From Scortum barcoo (Eukaryota; Chordata; Actinopteri; Centrarchiformes; Terapontidae): a stretch of DNA of 64,000 nt. The translations under genes were made by a program, and so were the position numbers. The notes below the pieces were generated by a model. That model was not told the origin of the DNA, did not search any database, and worked only from the letters and a program-made list of their open reading frames with translations. The stretch lies in the NCBI GenBank assembly GCA_023238725.1, contig CM041538.1, positions 10,290,880 to 10,354,879 of the forward strand. Direction: 5' to 3'. This document shows, in pieces, positions 12,701 to 26,265 of this stretch (position 1 is the stretch's first letter; the number at the start of each line of letters is the position of its first letter).

Positions 12701-15700
12701 TTATTTCATCGCAATGCTAAGAAGTCCTTATCTAGAATCATTATTCATGCAGTGTTCAAAACTGCATGTTAAAACCCTGAACTAAATAAAAATGCAGTAC
12801 CTTGATAGGATACCATGTTTTTATTATTTGATTGCATAACATTAAATGAACTGAGTCCTCGCAGCTTTTATGCCAAAAGAAAATGTTGGCCATCGTCCAC
12901 CTAGAAAGCAACGTCGACTTGGCCAAGAAAATGTCAACTTTGTAAAGAAAGCCATGCTGCAGATGCTTTTAGCTTATGGTGGGTGTACTTAGTGATTAGC
13001 TTTAACACAAACACTGCAGTATAAATTATTTTGAGCTTGTTAATGAATTTATTTATTTTACATTAATTGCATAAGGCAAAGATTTTTTTTTAAATGTGAA
13101 GGGCATAAAAAGAAACACAGAGGGGGCAGAAGGAGGAGGGGGCGCAGGAGGCATCTTGGGCTGCATTTTTGTTAAGCCTGTGCATCTGTGTGCAGCATGC
13201 TTGTAAACCATAGCATCCCTCCTCATCACATGAAAGCTATGGTGTTTCTTTGTTAAAGAATCTAAACTCCATTGTTTTTTTGTGTTCCTTCTTGTATCCT
13301 TCCTATTTGCTTAAAGAGCAGACATGACAGGAATTCTTAGCCATGCAGAGGGCCCTGGGTACAAAGAATGTCATAATAAGGACTAGATAGCATTTATTTT
13401 TTTTTTTTTTTTTTTTCCAATCTAACGATGACTGTGCTTTGGCGTAGCTGCAGCTGGGAACACAACCCATTATCAATGTCCTGTAGGCATTTGATCTTTA
13501 AGCTATAGGTCACTGACAATAGCCTGAACATACTGTACACACAGTCATATTGCAGGGCTATGTGTAATAAACTCCGTCCAGCAGATGGTGAAATTATTTA
13601 TAGACAGTGACATTGTTTGTTTGTCGGACTTTTAAATACAGCAGTGATGCAGGCCCTTTTGATGACAACATTTGCTTTGAGTCAGCACATCTTTAATTGT
13701 TTTGTTTCTTTTCTTTTTAATGATAAAATGATCTTTTCCATTAACGCATTTGTCTCCCTTCCCCCTCCAGTTATCTACCATGGTTCGAAATCTACTACAA
13801 GTTGCTAAATACCCTGGCAGACTACCTAACAAAACATCAGGTAATCATCACGTCTCACCTATTTCTAATTTTATGCATATAGTTTAAGGTGCAGTGTGAG
13901 TACATTGCATGATAAATAAGGCACTACGGTTTGATTTGACTGAGAAACAAGCACTCAGTTTAGTGTTTAGTGAAACTGCACTCTGGTAAGATATTTTCCT
14001 CCATTCTGTTCTTCCCCTGCATGCTGCATGTTGTCTTTTGTGTGCAAGTTTTGTTCGCCGTCTTGGGCTCGACTTGGCTCCTGTTGTTAGCAGCAACAAT
14101 GTTGACATTTCACAGACCAAACGCTGATCTGACACTGGAAGTTATTCCTGATGATTTACTGGAAAACAAATCGTTAAGAAAGAAAGAAAAAAAAAAAAAA
14201 AAAAAAGCCACACACGTACACTCACGCGCGCACACAAATATACACACGATTGTTCGCGCTTCACAAAAGTCTTTTCCCCTGACTATTCACTGCATTGTAC
14301 TAGCAAAGGGAGGGAAATGTAAAATATGCAACAAACTGGGGAGATGTGCAGCGTCTAGCGCAGAGGGTGTAGGTGATGTTCCCATGTTTTGACTGAAGAG
14401 AGAGGAAGAAGGAGCGAGTGGGGGGCGGCGGGGGGGCGGCGGCAATGGCGTGGTGCGCAAGGGCATGTGAGAAAGGGAAAGATGCAAAGAGCTTTGGGAC
14501 CGCTTTCAATTGTCATGGAGTCACCGCTTCTTCCAAGACCCTCAGAGAGCAATGATCAGGACAGAGAGCCTCGCTAAAGTAGACAATCACATCACATAAA
14601 CGGTAAACGCACACACACATTTCTGTGATTGAAAAGAATTCAACAGCATAATCTAATATAGAGAGAGACTGACGAGTAGAATAGGACAGTGTGTGTGAGA
14701 GAAAGTGTGAGGAAGAGAGAGACAGAAAGATTGCTGGAAATCCTGGGTGACTGAAGTGTTAGTGTGCATGATTTGGTTTCTATTTACCCCGCTGTCCGTT
14801 CCAGGCGAGAGGGAGATGTTGACAGACGAGGGAAGACAGAAGAGCGATGAGGGTTTAAGGCGAGGGGTAAATGAACTGTTTCCCCAGGCCGTGTTGCTGA
14901 CCATGCGTGTGAGCATTGAGCCTCTCATGACAGGAGGCTGTTCGATTGCACACACCCTAACACCCCCCTCCCCTCCCTTCCTCCCACCCTTCCCCTTCTC
15001 TTACTGTATATTGCCGCCCATTCCTCTCAAGTTTCTGTTCTCTCTCCGTTGCGCGTGTGTGTGCGGGTGTGTGTGGGCGCGCACACGTTTCCTCAAACAA
15101 GCAGCGGCTCGTAGCCAAACCCAAAACAAAGTTCCCTGAGAGGGCAGCTAGAAAAAGGATCTAAAACAAACAACAGTGTCCAACCTCTGTGTTCACATTA
15201 GTTTAGTTTAGTTTAAGTACAAGTCGAAAAAGTGTTGTCTCCATCAAATCTCCAACAAGAGGCCCGAGAGTGTAAATAGCAGCCTTGTCGTGGAGCTCAT
15301 AAATGCTGGAAGAATAATCTCGGGGCCTGTTCTGTGGTCAAGCTCGCTCTCCGGCGGCTTCTTAAAGCCCCTGTCTTTGGAGCGGGGACCCCCGCTTAAT
15401 TACTGACAGCCTGCTCTCGGCCATAAATCAGCGCTGCTGGATAATAAGCGTCTGCAGCCCCACACTCAGCCGTCTTTTAACCTCGCCATTGCTCGTTAAA
15501 CATATGTCAGTCGGATGTTTTGGAGCCCTTCAGGCCTCGCTGCAGGATTGCCCTCTGGTCTGCAGCAGCGCCTGTCCCAGCACTGTTGTTAAGATTGACA
15601 CATAACTCGTGACAACAACAAAACTAGTAAATAAAATTCATGTGTCCTATGTTTTTTCTCTCTTCTTTTTCTCCCCTTTTGTTGTTTGTTTCTCTCCCCC

Positions 15701-18700
15701 AGGAAAATGACTTGAATGACATGCTGAATTCTCTCTATGATCTGCCTGTGCCAAAGCCCTTCACGCCAGTCAACCTGAGTGTGGTAGGTATAGATCTTAT
15801 ATTCCCCCTTATCAGAGGCAAGACAGCTGAGAGTAGAGGTAGAAAGAGGGAGGGAGAGAGGGAGAGGTAGGTTACTGTAGTAGTGTGCTGCATCGGGAAC
15901 GAGACTCCAGAAGAGAAGAAGAGACGGTAACGGCTGGCTGAAGTAGTTAAAAGTGGAAGGAGAGACACTAAAGAGAAAATGTATCAGAGAAAAAAAAAGT
16001 GAAGATAAAGATGGAGAAATAATAAGAACTAAAATGAAATTGATGCAAGGACGAGAGGAGACAAAGATGGCGGGGAAAAAAAAGGAAGAAACATGGAGAG
16101 ATCGACAAAGTATAGAGGCTGAAATGGCCGAGATAAATGAAGGAACGACAGAGCAGACAGAAAGTGGAGAGAAACAGCGGGAGGAGGTTAAGATACAATA
16201 GGTAGGAACCAGGAGACACGGAGGGCCTGGGACTGACACTCTGTTTGGAAACAAGAAGTGGCGCTAACAGGTTTTTCTGTGATAAGCCTGAGCCGGACAT
16301 GGTTAAACTTGAAGGGTCCTCTCACAACTCGTCATGTCTCCCGCTTATCAAAAAAACCTGAAATGGCTTAACGAGCCCCGGGTCCTTCAAAGTCAGCTTG
16401 TGTTTGTGTTAACTCTGACACAATCTCTCCTTGTGCATTTGCAGCTCCTACATAAAACTCTCACTCTCAAACAGTTAGCGCTCCCATAAGCCTGGCCTAT
16501 ATAAGTTACGTGTAATGGTTTTCAGTAGGACTGCGAAACTCAAAGTGTTGTGTTCGCTAATATCTCTGTTTTTGAGTTGCTTAGACTTTTGTCCTTGAGG
16601 ACCACCGCTCCCATTTTTTTTTCTTTTGACCAATTAAACAAGCAACTCTGGGTCTTTTCTGCAGCAAAGGTCTCAGAAGGATACACCTCTAATTACACAG
16701 ATGAATTTACAACATAACAAGACTAATATGAGGTAATCAATACATCTCTGTGAAGGTTATCAAGGTCAATTAAGTCAATCCTTGTGATTTATTTTTTTCT
16801 TTGTGTCAGTTTTAAAAAACAAAAAAAATTATTAGCCGAATATGCAAACGCAATCTTTTCATCTGACTCTCAGAGCGTCATTGAAAAAGGAAGCCCCAGA
16901 GAACAGAGGTGATAGCTTCATCTCTTTTCTGGAGAAGCCACTGGTTTGATATTTAATTGATGAAGCAGAATTATTCCCTAAAAGAGTGGTTTTTGTTTTA
17001 TCATGGCAGCCAAGAAGAAGGATCATTGTCCCCTTTCATGTGTGAACCCTGTTTTGTTCTCTCTCTCCCTCTCTCATTGTGCAAGAATGAGCAGTTGTAT
17101 ATTGCCACTGGGCAAGTACTGAGAGATCGGCGAAGCAAGGAGCCGGTGAGTGGAGGGGAATGAGTGAGCGGCAGCAACGGGAGGAGGGAAGGAGGCTGCT
17201 GTGAAATATGAAACCGCTGCTGTACTAATCGCATGGGAGCCACGGCTTTCCAATTTGGCCAAATAAGCTGTGCTATCTTTTTAAATATAACAAAAACAAA
17301 CTATCCTGGGCCTTGGTGTATGTTTCTTCTCCTCTGGAAAACAATCAAACTTTGTAAATGATTAATGCCATTCCACACTGCTATATTCTCTCTCTGAATA
17401 TCAAAAGTTTTTTTTTTCCTCCCCTCTCTATGTTTAAAGCAAAGGCAATTGTGCTCAAAAAATCTCCTTGATGCCTTTCCAGTTAACCCACTTTCAATGT
17501 TTTTGTATAAACATGTCTTCGAAAGAACAAGAAAAAAAGCAGATAAGCAAGCAAACAGCCAATGAAAGCTTGGGTTGAGTTGAGGAGCATGGCTTGTGAT
17601 TATCACAATGCCGTGAATTTGTAGACCAACAGGGAGACGGTATTTAGCACATAGAGCACAGGAAAAGAAAGACGGAGAGATATAGTACACTATAGTTATA
17701 TAGTGATATGTATGTGTGGTTATGGGGAGCTGCCCTGTGCCTCAGATGTGCTGTCTCAATTCAACTCAAATCTGCGATTACAACAAATTTGTTTATGTAC
17801 AGTTGATCTTTTATTTTTTCAATTTTTCTATTACAGTTACGATAATATTGTCTTTTCAGTCGAATATAGATATGCTCCCTTTCCCACATGTTATATTGTT
17901 TACACATATAACTAAGCAGCATTTAACTGAAGGTAAAGAGAAAATGGCACGTCAGAAATACAGCAAAACAGAATTCAGCTCCTCTTTACTTTATTGACAT
18001 ACTGGCCTAAGAATGAAAGTTACTTAGGCGAGTTAATTAACAAGGCGTGATCTGTAAATCTCTGTTTTTACAATCTGACTTCTTTTAATTTAGATGAACT
18101 GCTTAAAAAATGTAGCTCATAATTTTGAGGGAGCTCCGATACGTCCTGGAAGGAGGGAAAGATTGTGAAAAATTTGACTTCATTCAAGTGTAAATTATTT
18201 ACATCTATACACTCAAATACTTTCTTTGGTGTTTTTCTAGTTATCTTCTATATTGGCTGCTTATTTGCGTGTAATTTTTATTTTAACAGCAATAATTGCT
18301 GGACAGTAAACCATTAGCTATGATTCTAACAAGCCTTCCTCTGTGTCTGAGCCACAGTATAACCACAAATGAACCGGCAGCGTTTCCTTAAATAGAAAAA
18401 AGATGTGCTACAGTTCATCAGAAGTCACACTTGTCACCACCCAACATACAGTAATTGTCATCAGAATAGGCACATTAAAATATTGAATATTACTTTGCTT
18501 TTTCCCTTTGAACATCCTTCAGGGCAAAAAGAAACTGGCAAAACTGTTTCTGTCTTAAAGTACACCATGAATAAAATTTTTGAACTATATAACTATATAA
18601 AAAATTGGTTGGCTTCTATTGGAAAATTTTAATCAGCCTAAAATGAGTATTTTCTGCATAAAATGAGTTTAGATCTGCAACTTTTATATGTGCTCTGCTG

Positions 18701-20222
18701 CTGCTGCTGCTGAAGAGTTTGCATACATTTCTTTCAAGCAGAGACCTCTTCAGCTTGTCCAAAATGATATTTTATTGGTTTTATGTGGATACAGTGTTAG
18801 CGTGTACTGGTAGCCGAGCAAAATATGCATCATATATGGCTGTAGTATTTAAACATTTTAACAAATTCACTTACCATGAAGGGGGCGTAGGAGTTGACAA
18901 ATCATCTGCTAATGCTCAGATTCTGTGTCTTTAGCCCATAAAAAAAAAAAACAACTCAAAAAGGCAAAGCCATTTTAGTGTTTGTTTGTGCCGTATATTC
19001 ATCTCCTCGAAGCTTCCTACAATGACCCTCCTCTGGGAATATGCTGATTGTTTACTAATTGTTTTCATATTTTTCACGCTCATGCACTTAGGGAGTGAAA
19101 TATTTTAGTTTGTTTTACATTAAACTCAATGTTCTTATGGCATCCCAACAGAAAGTAAGTGGCTACGTGCTATCGTTGCTTCTACTTCAGCATTACAGTC
19201 TGTTAATGTTTTATTTGCTCAAACGCTGTCACTTAAGACTAATTAGCATCAGTCTTTTAACTGGTGGTAATGGGTTTGTTAGCAGTTGGTAAAAATTCCC
19301 CACTGTTGAATGAATTCAATATTTTGGAGAGTAGAGCAGAGCAGTACTGACCAACAGAATGACAGTGATGAATCGGTTGGATAAATAATGCACATTTTTA
19401 GGGCTCTGCTCGGCACGTTATAGCTGATATTTTTACATTGTTCATTTCTATTGATTCGGTATTCTGACTGTCTGACTGTGACGGGCTTTCTCTCTTCTCT
19501 CGTGGTCTCTCATCTCTTTAATCAGGGGCATTTTTCTTTCTTGGTGATGAAACTTTTGCTGTGGTCACTTATTTGGAATGGCTCCTCTTATGTTTGCATG
19601 TTCTTAATCATGCTGTGTTTTATGTATGTATTACTATGAAGTATCCACTGTTTAAGGTGTTTGTTCAGCAGATCCTTTTCAGTGTATTACGTCTTCCTTT
19701 CGAAGCTCCTTTCAAAGTGTACATTGTTTCCCAATCAGACTCTTGAACGCAATCTTTTTTTGCATTGCTCAGGTTCTGGATGTCATTTGTCTTGTCAGAG
19801 ATGCCAGGAATCAAATAAATTCTCAGCTATAAGAAGAAACTGTGGCTCTGTATTAACCTGACATTATTGTTTGATGATTTGCATAACAAGTAAATTGTTA
19901 AAACACTGTGAAGTCCTAGACAAAATGAACTTTAACATTGTACTTTAAATACTGTATTTGCAGTGTGATAGAATCTGTTGTAAATGCACCAGTGGATTTT
20001 TGTAGACCTGCAACAGATGGTCGAGTGAAGGCCTTGAGAAACGCAGGTGTACTCAGAGTAGAGGAGTAAGTGTGCGAGACACAATAGTGTGTTTCAGTTG
20101 GTGGTTTGTCTACCTGTCTCCAAACAGCACCTCTCTCAGGCCCCTTTGATCTGAACATTGAACCTGCCCTGCTCCCCCAAAGTGAGACAGGCAGCCCTGT
20201 GATCCTTTAAACAACCTGTGTG

Positions 20223-20254
<32 letters not shown>

Positions 20255-21128
20255 GATGCACACGAGCACACACGTGCGTGTATACTTTTGTCTGTGTGTT
20301 GGTGCTCCGCAGGCCTATTTAATGCTTAAATAAAGACTCAGTTTTCCACCGGAGACATCACCCCAGTCCGCGTCTATGGGGAGCTGAGCTGCTACTGAGC
20401 TCTCTCTGTTCTGTAAGCCTGATAAAAGCATTGCCACAGTTCAGACACCAGCTCAGCAATTCATATAGACAGAGCTGAAGATGAGCCATAAATCATAGAA
20501 CAAAGTGAAAGGCCTTTTTCCCCTCTCTTCCCCTCATTCTCTTCTGTGTGAGTGGTATGCTTCACTTGTGACCTTCCCTCTTCTCTCTCCTGCGTGTTTG
20601 TGTTTTCGCAGCACTCCTACTTCATCGCCCCGGATATCAATGGACTGCCAACTATCCCTGAGAGCGTGAGTATTCATGGAAAAAGAAAAGAAAAGAGACA
20701 CAAGGAGATAAAGAGAGATCCCTCTCTTCTGAAAACATCTCTGCCTCTAATCGCTTTTAATCAGATACACTTGTCACCTTTTGAAATTATTGCATCATGC
20801 TCTTGTTTCAGTTTTATCTCCTTTGTTGCTTGCACTTTTAATGTCGAAGTTCAGTGATTGCCACGGGTATTAGAGGATTCAAACTGAACACATGTTCTTT
20901 GTTGATTTTCTATTCAAATTGCAGCTCAAACAGAGCATCCCAATGACAAGGGACACCAGCTGAAAGCAGAAATCAATCTGACAAATTTAACAACATTGAT
21001 TGACACGTTATCTATTTTCCAAACATGGCGATGTGAGATGGATCAAAAGCATAAGTGTCTTTTAAGACTGTGTATCTCATCCATTTTTTTTCTTTTACTA
21101 CAAAACAATATGTGCAGAGATAGTGTGT

Positions 21129-21165
<37 letters not shown>

Positions 21166-23367
21166 AAGTCTAAGTCCTTTTTCAGCCAGTACTGTATGTC
21201 TCTCTGTATGTCACACTCTGGCACTCTCACCATCTGTAGCTTTGACACTTTACTGTAAGCAAGTTGTGCAAGGACAGTTTGTTATGTACCCACATATCTT
21301 TCTGTTCCTGTCTGTCTCCAGAGGAACCTGACAGAGTACTTTGTGGCTGTGGACGTCAACAACATGCTCCAGCTCTACGCCAGTATGCTGCATGAACGGC
21401 GCATCATCATTACCTCAAGCAAGCTTAGCACTGTGAGTCCGTTCCCTCCGAGTCATTCTCTCATCAGCTCTGTCCTGTCAGGCACAAGGAGGAAATAGGT
21501 TAGAAAACAGCTCAAAATGCTGCGGCCGTTTCAAGGATGAGTCTCCTGAACACTTAATTCAAATTGAGGTGAAGCTTTCAGTCATGAGGTGTTAACCTTT
21601 GTGAGTTCTGTATGCCATGTTAGATAAAAGTAGGATTCTAGAGGGTGATCTCACTTGCATCCAAACGATGATTTCCTCATATGAGAAAATGTTGCTAATT
21701 TGCATAGAGACTCTCATAGAGAGTCACGGTTGCTATTTTTGGCCTCATATCAAATTCAGATACTGATTTGCCCTCTTAAAAAAGTATATAGCTCAAATGT
21801 TGGGACTGTTTCCTAGATTGAACATGATTCTCTTCATCAATATTCCAGCAGAATATCAAACCCTAAGTACTAAGATGAGAATATTTATCTGACATGCCTT
21901 TGCTACTTGTACGGAGAGAGTTGAACTGATCCGTCTGCCCCTCCACCCACCTCCCCACCCCTCCTCAACGCTCAGGCGTCCTAAAGTCAGACAGCCGCAC
22001 TATCACCCACGCTCTGACAGACTGTGAAATCCGCACCAAAGCTGGATTATATTTGACTGTTTGTCTTATAACCGCAACATATTAATGAGCAAAAAGCTTT
22101 AAATTATCCGTTATTACATGTCTTAACTCTCTCACATAATTTAAAGTCTCTTCTCTCTGTATCTGTATGAGGGAGGAAATCTCTCTGTGTCTCTCTCGCC
22201 CTCTTCCTCCCTGTGTTCCTCATTCCAGCCCCACCACCACCACCACCCTCCCCTCCCTGCTCTTATCTTTGTGGCTGATGAGACAGAGCCAAATGTTTAT
22301 GACAGATGAGATAGGAGAGGGAAGTGATGTCATCCAAGTCCTATCTGTATCTGCAGAATAGCTGGTCCAGCCTCGGTTTGTACGAGGCAGCAGAACACTG
22401 AACAGCCGGAGGGGCCTATGGTGGTGATGGGTGCTGGAGGGAACGGTACCCAAGGTCTCCCATAGGAGCTATAATCAGGAAGAGCTGTAAAAATTACCCG
22501 GCCCTCAGAGAATTTCACCTGTCTCCCCCGCAGCTCCTCAGACCAGCGGCACCTCCACCCGGGGTCTCGGCTGTGACACGAGTTACACGCTGTAAATTAT
22601 CAGACTCTAGGGTGAAGGTGTTTTTCTTTTTAGCAGGAAGAGGGGGGGTGTAGGTGATTTTTGTCTGTGATTTACAGTTTTCTGCAGCTCTGAAACTAAT
22701 GTCGGCATTTTTTTTTTTTTTTTTTTAACAAATTTATGCCGACAGGATTTTTTTTAAGAGCTTCCACGTCAGACTTTTACCTCTGTAAGCCTTTTATCCT
22801 CCGCAATCCTTCATCCACTCATCTGTCTATCCATCCATCTTCCTCTGGGAGAGGTGTTTTGGTTTTGCTAGCGATATATGTCAGGCACTGTAAGTACAAA
22901 GGTATTTTCACATCTCCACTGGGATTACTACCAGGCCTGATGTTATTAATGCTCCTGTGATGCGTTATTTTTCGCTGTTAGGTAGACTGACCTCCTGGTT
23001 CAAGTGGAAATGGCTTTCACAAGTCTTGAAGCTAGCTATCTGAGCTTATATGTGCTTAAATGCAAAGAGCCTGGCTCATTATCCACACCACTGTCTTGTA
23101 TTCAAATATCTAAGGATGGGAAATATATAATTAACGTCAGAGTTTGTCAAAATGTTTGTTTAAGTGAGTGTTAGCAGTCACAGGATGGACAGGTAATATT
23201 TCTATAGTCTTCTTGCCACGGATAGAGGATGTATGAGAGAAGATATTGTTAGTAACATCGTTAGTACCATCCAGCTGCTTTTCACCACCTCCGCCTGTCC
23301 AGCCTCTCAGCCAAGCAAAGAGAAACAGGGAATAGAGAGTGGAAAGAGAGCGAGAAACACACACTCA

Positions 23368-23402
<35 letters not shown>

Positions 23403-26211
23403 TGCATTTATTCTGCCTGCTCTAGGTGCTGCCTGTGTTAAAGCCCCCGGTGAACCCAGTGTGTCAGTCTGCCGGTACATGGCCGGCGCGTCTCGCAAGC
23501 AGCCAACAGCAAAGGAATAAATCATGATCTTACAACAATGCGTCAGTTGACTTATTGCTGTTTCGTGACCGGAGGTGAATGGTACCACTGTTTTAAAAGG
23601 CCGGTCGGCGGTGGCACAGGGGCGGGAGCCAGCCGAGCGTGCGTGCAGCCTTGTCATAGGGCCGTATAATAGGGCTGCATCAGCCCTTCCTCTAACTAGT
23701 CAGTTGGGAGGACCCCCACCACCACCACCACCACCATCGCCCCACCACCACCACCACCACCACCACCACCATCGCCCCACCACCCTCCGTGTCTTTCATC
23801 TGCAGAGGCCCCCCAGCTATCGAGCCCAGCCTCTGCCCTGCCTATCGCCCAAACTCACACGGCCTGGGCCCGGCACCGGCTGACAGCAGCCCTCTCATCA
23901 GCCTGTCAGGCCTATGCTAACAAGGAGCTATCCATCCACCATGCCCTAGAGTGCCAGCTGTCTCTCTGTTTCCTGCCCTCCCCTCTGTTGTTCTTCTCCT
24001 CTCTTTTCCCAGACCCCTCTCTCCACTTTCTCCCCATCTTAGTTATTCTTCCTCGCTGACACATCCTTTTCTGTCCATCTGTCTCTCACTCGCCCCGGCT
24101 ACACCTCTTCTTTCTCTCTGACTTTGCCTCCCTGTTCCTGGGTGTCTTAATGCGTCTCTCTGTTGTTGGGCATCTGCAGAACATCGGGACATCCTCTCCC
24201 CATCCAGACCCCCTCCCTCCCCTCCGTCCTCTCCTTCCCCTCCTTCCCCTCAATAGACTTATCTCAGCCCCGTGCCATGTGTCTGGCTTAACGCGCATGG
24301 TGCCGCTGTGACTGTGTATGTGCATATGTGCGTGTTGTGGGTGTTTGTGTCTCTTTTGCATGCATCTGTTTGTGTGTCTTCCCCGCTCACAGGTGTTTGT
24401 ACCTTATGTCTTACGTCTTTCTGTGAGAGAGCCAGTGACTGTGTGTGCATGCGTGGGAGGCCTGCCGTTAGCTGTTACCTGTGACGTCTTGCATGCCCTC
24501 TCCCTCTCTCCCTGTGCCACCTACTTGTTTGTGGCAGGCACACCTGCGTTGTGCCGGGCCTGACACCGGTGTTCGTCAACAGAGGGAGAAGCGGAGCGCG
24601 TGGTAATTGGTGACTTAGTCTGTGCAGGGGAGGGGGAGAGGGAGAGGCTAACGCAGCGATGAACCAACAGGAGATACGAGGGAGAGGTGGCAACGGACAG
24701 ATGGACAGCAGGAGGAGAGGAGGAAAAGAGAATAAGAAATGAAGAATTAGGATGGAAAGGAGAAGAGAGGACTGAATTTAGAGAGTGTGTAGGGACAGAG
24801 TTAGAAGGAAAGGCTAGTGGAGGGGAAATGAGTGTTTGAGGCTGTTGTGTAGAGGTCAAGAGCGACTCTGTTGATACCATTCCTCCTGTCAAATTGAATC
24901 ACATTGCCTGCAGCAGCAGCTATTTGTCTCACACTCTGCTCTCACTGTAATTTAACATCTGTGATAGGCTCCCTCATCTAAGAGAGTGTAGAAGAAGCAG
25001 GAGGAAGGGGTATTGTTATGTTCTTACTGCAGTAAAATAGCTAAACCTCCCCTACACTTCCTTTTTTAATTCCACAGTAGCAGTTTCTCCATTTTCTGCC
25101 TGTGTTTCACTTCAACAAGTCCAGTGGCTCAGGTAAAGAGAAATGGTGTGGGTGGAAGCACACTGCTTACTGACACTGACAGTCTGCGGAGTTGCGGCAT
25201 TGAAAAGATCTGAGGTCTCTGGTGGGTCCAGCTCTTTAAGGAAACATCACTGTTGAAGGGTGGTGTTGCTGCTGGGGCACATGGAGGCCCGGGCTCGTAT
25301 GAATATGATGGTGTATGAATATGGAGAACAGCAGTTCTGGTCTGTGAGCCATCAGAAGAGTTAAGGTAGCTACCTACATGTAATTAACAGTTGTTGTTTT
25401 TTTTTTTTTTTTCTCAACCGTCATAATTAAAAAAAATCTTTGGTTAATTTCCAGTCGAACAACCCCCACCCTCCCCCCCGTTCTGTCAATGGACATTATT
25501 GTCCCACAATGCAATGCACAAATGAGCGGCTCACAGCTGGAAAATATTAAAACAAATTGCAGATGGTGGTAAAACAGCTTTGTGAACACAGCAGAAAACA
25601 AAACAATAACTATTAAATCTCTCAAAAACATTTGGACGTCTGTGTGTGAAGTTTAATTGGGAGTGACACTCTAAAGTTACAGCTTGTTTAATTTCCTGTT
25701 AGTATAAAAAGATTATGTTGGTGTTGTTGCATATTAACTGCAAAAACAGTAACAATGCTAAGACATTTAGTGTGTAGTGCTCACTGTGCATACTCTTTTT
25801 ATTCTGGAATGGGACACTGCTGTTGACTCACACTCAGACACCATTATTGACAAAGCTGCTGTGTGACCTCTTCGTGTAGCTTTATTGCTACCTGCTTCAA
25901 AGTTGCAATGCAAATGTTATCTCTTCACTCCACTCTTTGTTCTTCTTCTCTCACTCTCCTTTCCACCTCTTCATGTCTCTTTGTCTCTCTCTTTCGGTCT
26001 CTGCTTCCTTTAGTCCTGTTGAATGGATCTGGGAAAACCAGTGTTAGTGTGGACACTTTCTGTCTTGGCTACAGCGCGCTAAGAAAGCTCTCAGGGCAGA
26101 ACCAAAGACCTTGACTGCTTTTTGAAGCAGGCTGTCGCTGCTATACTATAATCGGTTAGCTTCTCTCAGAGGAAGGGGCAACACACACACACACACACCC
26201 ACACACATGCG

Positions 26212-26265
<54 letters not shown>

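Noticed and set aside
15589..16254. 221-codon minus-strand open frame
   Set aside because: It is antisense to exon 4 and to a purine-rich intronic tract. Its Ser/Leu/Phe-rich product reflects simple sequence and has no recognised domain.
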